Positions 45,823 through 55,357 of a DNA stretch of 64,000 nt are shown piece by piece. This DNA comes from Paenalcaligenes faecalis (GTDB lineage Bacteria > Pseudomonadota > Gammaproteobacteria > Burkholderiales > Burkholderiaceae_B). The translations under genes and the position numbers were made by a program. The notes under the pieces are model-generated. The model worked only from the letters and a program-made list of their open reading frames with translations. It was not told the DNA's origin and searched no databases. The stretch's first letter is position 1. The number at the start of each line of letters is the position of its first letter. The stretch spans positions 792,001-856,000 of the forward strand of contig NZ_CP106841.1 of assembly GCF_027557445.1 (NCBI RefSeq), in the 5' to 3' direction.

Positions 45823-46149
45823 TTATAAAGAATTATCGAGGAGTTCTTGTAGCTGTGATTTAGAAAGCGCGCCAACTTTAGTTTCAGTTGGTTGACCATC
45901 CTTAAACAGCATTAAGGTAGGAATACCACGAATGCCAAATTTAGCGGCTGTTTCGGGGTTTTCATCTACGTTTAGTTTTGCAATAGTAACACGGCCTGCG
46001 TATTGTTCAGCAACTTCGTCCAAAATAGGGGCAATCGCCTTACATGGGCCACACCAAGCGGCCCAGTAATCGACTAATACGGGTTGACCAGACTGTAACA
46101 CGTCTTCAGAAAAAGACGCATCGGATACGTTTTTAATGTTTTGGCTCAT
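45823..46149 (-). CDS. trxA: Thioredoxin 1
   Basis: General cytoplasmic disulfide reductase, 108 aa. The redox site AAWCGPCK (Cys33, Cys36), the buried Asp in VLVDYWA and the cis-proline in [10 protein letters not shown] are all in place. It is upstream of rho on the same strand and divergent from parE across a 250-base gap. Confidence 0.97.
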   Translation of the reverse strand: MSQNIKNVSDASFSEDVLQSGQPVLVDYWAAWCGPCKAIAPILDEVAEQYAGRVTIAKLNVDENPETAAKFGIRGIPTLMLFKDGQPTETKVGALSKSQLQELLDNSL

Positions 46150-46399
46150 GGCATTATTTTATGAGTAAAAAAGGAAATGGTTCAATACACTATACGAGAA
46201 GGCGAGGACATAGCACAATAAAAGCAAGGCCTATGCCCGCTATTGTTGTGCTTAATCTACAGCATGCCATAACAATCGTACTATGTGTGCGGCTAAATGG
46301 GGATGTGGAAAGTCACATCTAGGTTAAATACAGGTAGCGACGCAGAGTTCGTGAAAAGTTCGTAAAATAGATTTTTTACCGATTGATAGAGATTAGATA

Positions 46400-48361
46400 G
46401 TGTCTAAGTCCAATTACGATGAATCATCAATTCGGGTGTTGAAAGGTTTAGAGCCTGTGCGTCAACGTCCGGGCATGTATACCCGCACTGATAACCCTTT
46501 GCATATTATACAAGAGGTTATTGATAATGCGGCAGACGAAGCCCTTGCTGGGTATGCCAAACAAATTATTGTTACGTTACATAAAGACCAAAGTATCTCC
46601 GTTGCTGATGATGGTCGTGGTATTCCCGTAGGGTTACACCCCGAAGAAAATGCGCCAGTGGTTGAGCTGGTTTTTACACGCTTACACGCAGGGGGTAAGT
46701 TCGATAAGAAAGACGGTGGGGCTTATGCTTTTTCGGGGGGGCTACACGGTGTTGGGGTTTCTGTTACCAATGCGTTGTCGACTCGATTAGAGGTGCAGGT
46801 TTGGCGTCAGGGCGAAATACACCAGATTAGTTTTGCCGATGGAAATCTGCTGGAACCCTTGCATATAGCGGGCAGCGCACCTAAACGTAAAACAGGAACC
46901 TTGGTTCGGGCTTGGCCTGATACGCAGTATTTTGATGTGCCAACTATCCCTCTTGCAGAGCTTAAACATGTACTGCGTAGCAAAGCTGTTTTGCTCAGTG
47001 GTACGACTGTTACACTCATAAACGAAAGAACTGGCGAGAAATTAGAGTGGTGCTATGAGAGTGGATTAAGTGGTTATTTACAAGAGTCACTCCATGACCA
47101 AGAGCTATTTATTCCTTTATTTGTGGGGGCTCAGTTTGCCACAGCAGATGATGAGAATTATGCCTTAGGCGAGGGCGCGGAATGGGTCGTAGCGTGGACA
47201 CTTGAGGGCGCGGTTGTACGCGAGTCTTTTGTAAACTTGATTGCTACCCCAGCCGGTGGAACTCATGAGGCTGGTTTACGCGATGGTTTATATCAGGCGG
47301 TAAAAAACTTTGCTGATTTGCATAGCTTATTACCTAAAGGCTTACGCCTATTACCCGAAGACGTATTCGCACGCGTTAGTTTTGTTCTTTCTGCCAAGAT
47401 CCTAGACCCTCAGTTTCAAGGGCAAATTAAAGAGCGTTTAAATAGCCGTGATGCGGTGCGCATGATTAGTACATTTGTACGAAATGCGTTGGAGTTGCGC
47501 TTGAATACAGAGGTCGATGAGGGTAAAAAGCTAGCTGATTTAGTGATTCGTCATGCCCAAGCACGTGTGCGATCTACTCAGCGAGTAGAAAAACGTAAAA
47601 GCTCGGGTGTAGCCGTGTTACCTGGCAAATTGACTGATTGTGAGTCCCATGATGTGAGTCGCACAGAGTTATTTTTAGTCGAGGGAGACTCAGCCGGTGG
47701 ATCTGCCAAAATGGGCCGAGACAAATCCTTTCAGGCGATTTTGCCATTGCGGGGTAAAGTCTTAAATTCATGGGAAGTGGATCAAGACCGTTTATTTGCT
47801 AATCAAGAAATTCACGATATTTCAGTGGCGATTGGGGTGGACCCGCATCAGGCCACTGATAGCCCGGATTTATCGGGTCTGCGTTATGGGAAAATATGTA
47901 TTTTGTCTGATGCGGATGTGGATGGGTCACATATTCAAGTGTTATTGCTCACTTTGTTTTTCCGACATTTTCCTGCGTTAATTCAAGCTGGACATATTTT
48001 TGTGGCTAGACCGCCTTTATTTCGCTTGGATGTTCCTGCCGTTGGAAAACGCCCTGCGCGTAAAGTCTACTGCTTAGATCAGGCCGAATTAGATAGCGCT
48101 ATTGATAAATTACGCAAAGAAAAAGTACGTGAGGACTCATGGGCGATTAGTCGATTTAAAGGCTTAGGTGAAATGAGTGCCGAGCAGTTATGGGATACCA
48201 CCATGAATCCAGACACACGACGTTTGATGCCTGTTCATCATGGACTACAAGGGGTGGCTGGATCTGAGCAAATGTTTGAGATGCTCATGGCACGTAGCGA
48301 GGCTTCACAGCGACGTAGCTGGTTAGAGTCCAAAGGTAATTTAGCTGATGTTGATATTTAA
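46400..48361 (+). CDS. parE: DNA topoisomerase IV subunit B
   Basis: ATPase subunit of the chromosome decatenase. The 653-residue protein has the GHKL ATP site (EVIDNAADEALAGY, DDGRGIPV, and GGLHGVGVSVTNAL in the first ~130 residues), and the Toprim domain with LVEGDSAGGSA (about 424–434), PLRGKVLN and the metal-binding DADVDGSHI (about 507–515). The short length and lack of the gyrase insert favour ParE over GyrB, as does parC next door. GTG 46400 has only a weak GAGATTAG upstream. Confidence 0.95.
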   Translation: MSKSNYDESSIRVLKGLEPVRQRPGMYTRTDNPLHIIQEVIDNAADEALAGYAKQIIVTLHKDQSISVADDGRGIPVGLHPEENAPVVELVFTRLHAGGKFDKKDGGAYAFSGGLHGVGVSVTNALSTRLEVQVWRQGEIHQISFADGNLLEPLHIAGSAPKRKTGTLVRAWPDTQYFDVPTIPLAELKHVLRSKAVLLSGTTVTLINERTGEKLEWCYESGLSGYLQESLHDQELFIPLFVGAQFATADDENYALGEGAEWVVAWTLEGAVVRESFVNLIATPAGGTHEAGLRDGLYQAVKNFADLHSLLPKGLRLLPEDVFARVSFVLSAKILDPQFQGQIKERLNSRDAVRMISTFVRNALELRLNTEVDEGKKLADLVIRHAQARVRSTQRVEKRKSSGVAVLPGKLTDCESHDVSRTELFLVEGDSAGGSAKMGRDKSFQAILPLRGKVLNSWEVDQDRLFANQEIHDISVAIGVDPHQATDSPDLSGLRYGKICILSDADVDGSHIQVLLLTLFFRHFPALIQAGHIFVARPPLFRLDVPAVGKRPARKVYCLDQAELDSAIDKLRKEKVREDSWAISRFKGLGEMSAEQLWDTTMNPDTRRLMPVHHGLQGVAGSEQMFEMLMARSEASQRRSWLESKGNLADVDI

Positions 48362-48391
48362 TTATTTTGTAAAGCATTACGTAGGAAAACT

Positions 48392-50734
48392 ATGATGCAA
48401 CCTGATTTGTTTGCATCGGGGGCGCAAGAGGCTCCCGCTGCGGTGACTGTGGCTGAAAATGACGAGGCCATCACCCTAGCTCAATATGCAGAACAAGCGT
48501 ATTTGGACTATGCCGTTTCTGTAGTGAAAGGGCGGGCTCTTCCAGATGTGTCTGACGGTCAAAAGCCGGTACAGCGTAGAATTCTATATGCCATGAATGC
48601 AATGGGTTTAGCCGCAGGCGCTAAACCCGTTAAATCTGCTCGTGTGGTGGGTGATGTACTAGGTAAATATCACCCGCATGGTGATCAGGCGGCTTATGAT
48701 GCGATGGTACGCATGGCCCAAAGCTTTGTGTTGCGTTACCCCCTAGTTGATGGGCAAGGTAACTTTGGTTCTAGAGATGGTGATAACGCAGCAGCCATGC
48801 GTTATACCGAAGCTCGACTCACCCCGTTTGCGAACTTATTGTTAGACGAGCTCGGTGAGGGAACAGTAGCCTTTGAGCCAAATTATGATGGCTCACAAAA
48901 AGAACCGGTTCTGTTACCGGCGCGCTTACCCATTGTGCTTTTAAATGGAGCGTCAGGAATTGCGGTGGGTATGGCCACAGAGATCCCTCCACATCATTTA
49001 GGTGAAATTGCTGCGGCTTGTATTGCTTTGCTTGATGATTCTGATTTGTCTGATGAGGCGTTTTACGCCATGATTCCGGGGCCGGATTTTCCAGGCGGTG
49101 GACAAATTATTTCTTCTGCACAAGAGATACAGACCATTTATAAGCAGGGCCGGGGTTCCATTAAAGTACGAGCTCGTTGGGAAATAGAGGAGTTAGCCCG
49201 TGGTCAATGGCAGCTGGTGGTTAAAGAATTACCACCCGGGGCATCTACGCAAAAGATTCTTGAGGAAATAGAGGAAAAAACAAACCCTCGTATTCGAGCA
49301 GGCCGTAAGGCCTTGACGGCAGATCAGCAGCAAACGCGTGCTTTATTGCTCGGGTTATTAGATGCTGTACGTGATGAGTCAGGCAAAGACGACCCTATCC
49401 GTTTGGTGTTTGAGCCTAAGTCTAGCCGTATTGATAGAGATGAATTTATCAATACCTTATTAGCGCAAACCAGCATGGAAGGTAACAGCAGTATTAACTT
49501 AGTGAGTATTGGTATAGATGGTAGGCCCGGGCAGCGTACTTTACGTCAGATGCTTGAACAATGGCTTGTTTTCCGTGCTGATACGGTGCGTAAGCGCACG
49601 CAATATCGTTTAGATAAAGTCACCGATCGTATTCATATACTAGAGGGTCGGATGACGGTGTATCTAGACGTAGATGCTGTTATTCAAACCATTCGTGATG
49701 CAGATGAGCCTAAAGTTGCCCTTATGGAACGCTTTGCGTTAACAGAGCGCCAAGCTGAGGATATTCTTGAGATGCGCTTGCGTCAATTGGCGCGTCTTGA
49801 GGGGTTTAAAATTGAACAAGAGCTAGCCAAGCAACGTAAAGAGCAAACGGCCTTACAAAAACTACTAGATAGTAAAACGGCCTTTAAGCGATTGCTAATA
49901 AAAGAAATTGAAAGTGATGCTAAAACGTTCACTGATACGCGTCGTACTTTGATTCAAGAAGCTGAGCGTGCTGTTTTAGAAAATAAAGTGATTGATGAGC
50001 CCACAACTGTGATTATGTCTCAACAGGGTTGGCTACGACGACGTCAAGGGCATGGACATGATGTCCAGCAATTTAACTTTAAAAGTGGTGATAGCTATTA
50101 CGATGCACGTGAATGTCGTAGTACTGATGAGCTCATTGCTATCGGAGCAGATGGGCGTGTTTATAATGTGGCCGTGGCAGATTTGCCCTCAGCCCGAGGT
50201 GATGGCCAGCCTATTACTGCTCTAGCAGACGTGAATAGTGCCGCACCTATCGTGCAAATGGTGGTGGGCGATAGTAAACAAAAATTACTAATCGGGGCTA
50301 AAAGTGGTTATGGATTTGTGACTAAGCTAGGTGATATGTCTACACGTCAGCGTGCGGGTAAACAATTTATCACGGTCACTGAGGACGATACCTTGTTAGC
50401 TCCTTTATATGTTGCACCTAACCATACCTTATTAGCGCTACTTAGTGCCGCTGGGCGATTTTTAATTATTGATATAGCGGAACTACGAGAGTTAAGCGGT
50501 GGTGGCCGAGGTACAAAGTTGATGGATTTAGACGACGGTGATGAAATTGTTCAGTGGGCCACTGGGCCAGAGACTGGATTTGTGTTGTCTGGTGTCTATC
50601 GTCGTCGTCAAACAGATTGGGATATTACTGGATCTGTTTTGGAATCCTACCAAGCTAAGCGCGCCCGTAAAGGAAAAACGCTTGAACGTAAAATAAGCGA
50701 TGCAGTCTTAAAAGCTGCAGTGATAACGGAATAA
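48392..50734 (+). CDS. parC: DNA topoisomerase IV subunit A
   Basis: DNA-cleaving subunit of topoisomerase IV, 780 aa. The GyrA/ParC core has [16 protein letters not shown] (about 55–70), the quinolone-resistance region [18 protein letters not shown] (about 94–111; Asp and Asp/Glu-type residues in place, with the usual Ser replaced by the context GDQ), and the catalytic Tyr in [12 protein letters not shown] (about 134–145). The C-terminal half has the degenerate beta-pinwheel. TAGGAAAAC precedes ATG 48392; the next codon is also ATG. Confidence 0.95.
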   Translation: MMQPDLFASGAQEAPAAVTVAENDEAITLAQYAEQAYLDYAVSVVKGRALPDVSDGQKPVQRRILYAMNAMGLAAGAKPVKSARVVGDVLGKYHPHGDQAAYDAMVRMAQSFVLRYPLVDGQGNFGSRDGDNAAAMRYTEARLTPFANLLLDELGEGTVAFEPNYDGSQKEPVLLPARLPIVLLNGASGIAVGMATEIPPHHLGEIAAACIALLDDSDLSDEAFYAMIPGPDFPGGGQIISSAQEIQTIYKQGRGSIKVRARWEIEELARGQWQLVVKELPPGASTQKILEEIEEKTNPRIRAGRKALTADQQQTRALLLGLLDAVRDESGKDDPIRLVFEPKSSRIDRDEFINTLLAQTSMEGNSSINLVSIGIDGRPGQRTLRQMLEQWLVFRADTVRKRTQYRLDKVTDRIHILEGRMTVYLDVDAVIQTIRDADEPKVALMERFALTERQAEDILEMRLRQLARLEGFKIEQELAKQRKEQTALQKLLDSKTAFKRLLIKEIESDAKTFTDTRRTLIQEAERAVLENKVIDEPTTVIMSQQGWLRRRQGHGHDVQQFNFKSGDSYYDARECRSTDELIAIGADGRVYNVAVADLPSARGDGQPITALADVNSAAPIVQMVVGDSKQKLLIGAKSGYGFVTKLGDMSTRQRAGKQFITVTEDDTLLAPLYVAPNHTLLALLSAAGRFLIIDIAELRELSGGGRGTKLMDLDDGDEIVQWATGPETGFVLSGVYRRRQTDWDITGSVLESYQAKRARKGKTLERKISDAVLKAAVITE

Positions 50735-50738
50735 AAAA

Positions 50739-51776
50739 ATGAGCTATAAAATTACAGTAGAGCCCTCTGGTTTATCTTTTGAGGTTAAACCTGGGCAAAA
50801 TATTTTAGATGCCGCTTTAGAGGCTGAAATCGTTTTACCCTATAGTTGCAGAGGGGGCGGATGCTCCACCTGTAAAGGTAAGGTCTTAGAGGGTGAGTTC
50901 GAGGCCGGAGAGGCACCCCAGCATATTCTAGAACAAGCAGATTTAGACCAAGGTTATACCTTGATGTGTCAGGCACAACCTAAATCTGATATGCGAATTG
51001 AGTCACCTCAAGCTCGTTTAACCACTGATATTCAGGTGAGAAAATTACCAGCTCGGGTTATGGAAATGGAGCGCATTAATGATGATGTGATGCGTTTAAC
51101 CTTGCAACTACCTCCAGGCCAGCCTTTGATGTATTACGCTGGGCAGTACATGGAGGTGATCATGAAAGACGGTCGTCGTCGTAGTTACTCCATGGCGAAC
51201 CCTCCTCAGGAAAATAATCAGATTGAGTTGCATATTCGTCATATGCCTGGTGGTGCGTTTACCGATCATGTGTTTGGTCTCACTGAGCCAGCAATGAAAG
51301 AGCGAGGCATGCTTCGTGCAGAGGCTCCTTTTGGCTCCTTCTTTTTACGTGAAGAAAGCACTAAGCCTTTAATTTTCCTTGCAAGTGGTACAGGGTTTGC
51401 GCCAATCAAAGCCTTGGTTGAACACATGCAGCAAAAAAATATTCAACGTGAAATTCGTTTTTACTGGGGTGGTCGTCGACCCAAAGACATCTATATGATG
51501 GAGCTGGCTCAGCAGTGGGAAAAAGAGATTCCCAATTTTACTTTTGTGCCTGTGGTATCGAATGCCTTGGCTGAGGACAACTGGACGGGTCGCACAGGCT
51601 TTGTTCACCATGCCGTGGTTGAGGATATGAATGATCTATCCGGCTGGGAGGTCTACGCATGTGGAGCACCAATTATGGTTGAAAGTGCACAAAAAGACTT
51701 TGTGGAAAAGTGTGGGCTAGATGCAGCCGTGTTTTATGCAGATGCCTTTACTTCTGAGGCCGATTTAGCTTCCTAA
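50739..51776 (+). CDS. Ferredoxin–NAD(P)H oxidoreductase (CDP-6-deoxy-delta-3,4-glucoseen reductase-like)
   Basis: A 345-residue electron-transfer protein with an N-terminal 2Fe-2S ferredoxin (CRGGGCSTCKGKV near 37–49 and the fourth Cys in LMCQAQ), an FAD domain (RRSYSMANPP, about 147–156) and an NAD domain (FLASGTGFAPIKALV, about 207–221). Betaproteobacteria commonly carry one annotated as AscD-like reductase, but there are no dideoxysugar genes here, so the sugar function is doubtful. The domain order is the reverse of PaaE's. It starts five bases after parC; a terminator follows. Confidence 0.85.
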   Translation: MSYKITVEPSGLSFEVKPGQNILDAALEAEIVLPYSCRGGGCSTCKGKVLEGEFEAGEAPQHILEQADLDQGYTLMCQAQPKSDMRIESPQARLTTDIQVRKLPARVMEMERINDDVMRLTLQLPPGQPLMYYAGQYMEVIMKDGRRRSYSMANPPQENNQIELHIRHMPGGAFTDHVFGLTEPAMKERGMLRAEAPFGSFFLREESTKPLIFLASGTGFAPIKALVEHMQQKNIQREIRFYWGGRRPKDIYMMELAQQWEKEIPNFTFVPVVSNALAEDNWTGRTGFVHHAVVEDMNDLSGWEVYACGAPIMVESAQKDFVEKCGLDAAVFYADAFTSEADLAS

Positions 51777-51789
51777 TAGGTTGACTTAA

Positions 51790-51821
51790 AACATGCGCCA
51801 TTGATAGCGCATGTTGTTTTT
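51790..51821 (+). terminator. Terminator before dadA
   Basis: AACATGCGC / GCGCATGTT, a 9-base stem with an 8-base loop, followed by GTTTTT. Confidence 0.87.
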
Positions 51822-51833
51822 AGCGGAGCTTCT

Positions 51834-53088
51834 ATGAAAATAGCCGTATTAGGTAGTGGGGTCATCGGTATCACGAGTGCGTGGTGGTTAGCCCAAGACG
51901 GTCATGAGGTGACTGTCATTGATCGTATGTCTGGGCCAGGCCAAGACACAACGCGTGCATGCGGGGGCTTATTATCGGTGTCCTACTCTGAGCCTTGGGC
52001 TACCCCAGAGGCTCCGTGGCGATTATTACGCTGGTTATTAAAGGATGATGCCCCACTGTTATTTAGGCCATCCTTGGATCGTAAACAGTGGTCATGGAGT
52101 CTGGCTTTCTTGCGAGAGTGTGCGCCATCTCGATTCGAGGCTAACTTACGCGCTATGGTACGACTAGCTGAGTACAGTCGCTCTACCTTGAATCAGCTAC
52201 GTCAGCAGCTAAAAATAGATTATGAATACCATGATAGTGGTATTCTCAGTTTTTATAGAGATGAGCGTAGTTTTGATGAGTCTCAGGATCGGGTAGATCG
52301 TTTAAGAGATCTAGGGGTGGATCGACGGGTGCTTAGCCCCGCCGAGGTGATCGCGCTGGAGCCCACCTTAGCCTCGGTAAAAGACCAAATAGTCGGAGGG
52401 GACTATTGCAGTGAGGACGAGTCAGGTGACGCGTATGGCTTTAGCAAGCAGTTAGCCCAACAGGCTCAAAACAAAGGGGTGCAGTTTCTGTATAACCATG
52501 AAGTGGTTAGATTGCTTTATACCGATGGTAAAATTACTTCAGCTGAAGTGATTGACGATCAAGGCAATTACCAACACATCAAGGCCGATTTGTTTGTGGT
52601 GTCCATGGGGGCTTATAGCCCATTATTGCTTGAGCCACTAGGTGTGACGTGTCAGGTTTATCCAGCAAAGGGATATTCAGCTACCTTTACGATTCTTGAC
52701 TCAGAGGCAACACCTAAAGCAAATTTGACGGATATGGCAAGTCGCTTAGTGTATTCGCGTATGGGGCAATCAGTTACGGGTAGCTGGACTTGCTGAGCTC
52801 AGTGGTTATAACAAGGCATTAAGTACAAAACGTTGCAATATGATGGTTAAACAAACCAAAGTTTTGTTTCCAAACGGGCTTGATTTTGATAATGTGCAGT
52901 TTTGGTCTGGACTACGTCCAGCGACACCATCCAATACTCCTTTAATTGGACGGACGCATATCAAAAATCTTTATTTGAACACCGGGCATGGCACTTTAGG
53001 GTGGACAATGGCAGCGGGTTCAGGGCGTGCTTTGGCTGATTTGATCGCAAATCGTCAACCCGAGCCAGAATTTCCTTTTTTGCATTGA
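51834..53088 (+). pseudogene. dadA: D-amino acid dehydrogenase, frameshifted
   Basis: DadA is a membrane-associated FAD enzyme that oxidises D-amino acids (chiefly D-alanine) to keto acids. The N-terminal frame (start ATG 51834, MKIAVLGSGVIGITSAWW with the FAD dinucleotide fold) runs to RLVYSRMG and then to a false stop at 52796. The other frame continues without a break: LRVAGLAELSGYN…, then WSGLRPATPSNTPLIGR and NTGHGTLGWTMAAGSGRALADL, the normal DadA C-terminus to 53088. Dropping one G from the GGGG at 52763–52766 restores a ~418-aa protein. It is either a recent mutation or a homopolymer sequencing error. Confidence 0.9.
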
Positions 53089-53095
53089 AGGGCAT

Positions 53096-54397
53096 ATGAA
53101 TACTCATTCTTTATTTACACCTAAGCGTCTAGGTTGTGCATTGTTCACGGCTTTTGCTGGGTTAGCTTTTTCCTCTACAGCCTGGTCAGCCACAGACATT
53201 CAGGTTTGGTATAGCTTGAATGATCAGAATAAAAAAATCTTTGAGCAACTGGTTAAAGATTTTAATAAACAAAGTAAAGATGCACAGGTCAAAACCAAAG
53301 CATTCGATACCGAAGCCGATTTGGATGCGGCCCTAAGTCTAACGGCCGATAAAGAACGTCCGCAGTTAGTGCAATTGCCAGAGGTATCTGGATTAGATGA
53401 TGTTTCAACACGCTCTTATATTTGGCCATTGCATCAGGCTTTAGCTAAAAACCCAGTTAAAAATGCACGTTGGTTCCTGCCTGCGGAAAACAACTTTATG
53501 CACGACGCCAGAGGCAACCTATTGGCGCTGCCTATGATGGCAGAAATTCCGGTTATGTATTACAACGTAGATGCATTTAAAAAAGCAGGGTTAACGCCAC
53601 AGCAGCCATCTAGAGCCTGGTTAGAGCTTCAAGAGCAGTTAGTGACTTTGGCTAATAATGGTTCACGTCGTTGTCCGTTGACATCAGATCAACCCGTGTC
53701 AATTAACTTAGAAAACTTAGCTGCCGTTAATAAGCAGTTTTATGCTGGCGCTGACAATAGAGCCAAAGCCGGTTTTAACTTTGACACGATGTATATTCGC
53801 CACCTTTCAACGATGATTAGTTGGGTGCGAAGTGAAATCATGGTTCATCCCTCTGAGGGGCCACAGTCACCGAAGCGCTTTGAGAGTGGTGAGTGCGCGG
53901 TGTTTTTGTCTAACTCCGGTAATCTAGGAGAATTTGCTGCACAACGAAAATTAGATTTTTCAGTCAGCGGTATTCCGTATTACCCACAAGTAACCGCCAC
54001 ACCAGGTAATCCGTTTGTCACTGGCTCTGGCCTGTGGTTAACCAAAGGACACAGTGCTGAGCATGACAAGGCCAGTACGGATTTTATTGGTTGGTTAGCG
54101 CAGACAGCTAATGCCGCTAAATGGTACCAGGACACCGGGTTTTTACCTCTGACGCACGAGGCTTTTAATGCAACAGATGCGAGCTACTACAGCAAATTAG
54201 GCGAGTGGAGAAACTTGGTTGCTGCTTATGGGCAAAAACCAGAAAACACCACGCGTGGTTTTAGAGTACATAACTACCATCAGATTCGAGCTATTTTTAA
54301 TACCACTCTTGAAAATGCTTTAGATGGCAAACAGTCCGCCATGACCGCTTTACAAACAGCGGCCACCGAGGCGAATAAACTGATTAAGCAGAAATAA
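53096..54397 (+). CDS. UgpB-like extracellular solute-binding protein (orphan)
   Basis: Family-1 solute-binding protein, 433 aa, with a signal peptide (hydrophobic stretch about 14–28, cleavage near AWSA-TD). The body resembles UgpB, which binds sn-glycerol-3-phosphate or its diesters (YSLNDQNKKIFEQLVKDFN at the mature start; GSGLWLTKG and WYQDTGFLPLT late in the protein). No UgpAEC-type permease or ATPase genes are adjacent, so it must pair with a transporter encoded elsewhere. It lies eight bases after dadA. Confidence 0.85.
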   Translation: MNTHSLFTPKRLGCALFTAFAGLAFSSTAWSATDIQVWYSLNDQNKKIFEQLVKDFNKQSKDAQVKTKAFDTEADLDAALSLTADKERPQLVQLPEVSGLDDVSTRSYIWPLHQALAKNPVKNARWFLPAENNFMHDARGNLLALPMMAEIPVMYYNVDAFKKAGLTPQQPSRAWLELQEQLVTLANNGSRRCPLTSDQPVSINLENLAAVNKQFYAGADNRAKAGFNFDTMYIRHLSTMISWVRSEIMVHPSEGPQSPKRFESGECAVFLSNSGNLGEFAAQRKLDFSVSGIPYYPQVTATPGNPFVTGSGLWLTKGHSAEHDKASTDFIGWLAQTANAAKWYQDTGFLPLTHEAFNATDASYYSKLGEWRNLVAAYGQKPENTTRGFRVHNYHQIRAIFNTTLENALDGKQSAMTALQTAATEANKLIKQK

Positions 54398-54454
54398 GAT
54401 AAAAAAATCCTACGTATAAATACAATCTAGGCATAGCTTTAGTTTGTCTTCAAG

Positions 54455-54485
54455 ATAGCACTCATGATCTGAGTGCTATTTTTTT
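54455..54485 (+). terminator. Terminator directly in front of the pilus operon ribosome-binding site
   Basis: ATAGCACTC / GAGTGCTAT, a 9-base perfect stem with a 7-base loop, and seven Ts ending at 54485. The GGAGG of the first pil gene begins at 54486. It may end ugpB transcription, act as a pil attenuator, or both. Confidence 0.85.
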
Positions 54486-54495
54486 GGAGGCGAAC

Positions 54496-55344
54496 ATGAT
54501 CAAGACAATACTAGGGGTAGCGCTATTAACCACAACTTTAACCGCGTGTGAACATACCCACTCGTGGGCGCAGACCTTTTCTTTTATGCAGCCCATAAAA
54601 AAAGAGGCATCGCAGTATGATTTTAATTGGCGCCTGTCCGGGGATCGAGAGGTAGCTCCTCTACAAGTCTTTAGTGCCAACAATCAATTGTGGTTACAGT
54701 TTGCTGTAGAGCAAAATATCCCAGCTATTTTTGCCTTAGAAAATGGGCGTCATATTCCCCTCAGTTATAAACGCTCTGATCCTTATATTATTGTTTCAGG
54801 GGCATGGCAGCATTTATTGTTTAGGGGCGCAGCGTTACAGGCGCAAGCTCATTATAGTCCTCCTGCTTTAAGCTCCGCCTTACAGTCGCCAATCACTGAG
54901 CAGTCCGATGCGGTTGCCTCTGTCTCAGTGGTAGATGCCACGCCGCCGCCATCTTCCTTGAAAGCAGATGGTGTAGATGACGTAACTCTCACAGATACAG
55001 GGTCTCTTCCTACACACTCTCAGCCAGTGACCGCATTTGCTGTGGCAGAAATTCCTTTTAGTGTGGCTCCTAATGATGGCACGATACGTCAGGCATTAAA
55101 GCGTTGGGCACAACGAGATGGCTGGGTCTTTTTGGATCAACACTGGGAGGTCGAAGTCGATTTTCCAATTGTTTCGTCTGCCCTATTTAGTGCTGAGTTT
55201 AATGACGCCGTTACGCAGCTTATGCGTAGCACGGCATTGGGTAGTCGACCGCTACAGGCGTGCTTATATAGCAATAAAGTCATGCGAGTTATCCCCCTAG
55301 CACAGCAATGCGATCCTACCGCCGTGCTGTCGCATACGTCTTAG
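54496..55344 (+). CDS. Type IVb pilus lipoprotein with TcpQ-like domain (PilL C-terminal-like)
   Basis: First gene of an eight-gene type IVb pilus operon. The 282-residue product has a lipoprotein signal (TLTAC, Cys18). The C-terminal ~90 residues (from about 185: PNDGTIRQALKRWAQRDGW, then a hydrophobic repeat ending in RVIPL) match the TcpQ/PilL domain that helps the secretin reach and stay in the outer membrane. The middle is Ser/Thr/Ala-rich and variable. ATG 54496 is set by GGAGG at 54486–54490. Confidence 0.75.
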   Translation: MIKTILGVALLTTTLTACEHTHSWAQTFSFMQPIKKEASQYDFNWRLSGDREVAPLQVFSANNQLWLQFAVEQNIPAIFALENGRHIPLSYKRSDPYIIVSGAWQHLLFRGAALQAQAHYSPPALSSALQSPITEQSDAVASVSVVDATPPPSSLKADGVDDVTLTDTGSLPTHSQPVTAFAVAEIPFSVAPNDGTIRQALKRWAQRDGWVFLDQHWEVEVDFPIVSSALFSAEFNDAVTQLMRSTALGSRPLQACLYSNKVMRVIPLAQQCDPTAVLSHTS

Positions 55345-55357
55345 GTAGGGGCACACT

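Noticed and set aside
46212-46252. Inverted repeat AGCACAA / TTGTGCT in the trxA–parE gap, considered as a small RNA or terminator
   Set aside because: Only a 7-base stem with a long loop, no T-run and no gene that it would end. The tandem AGTTCGT copies near 46346–46363 were also noted without a clear meaning.
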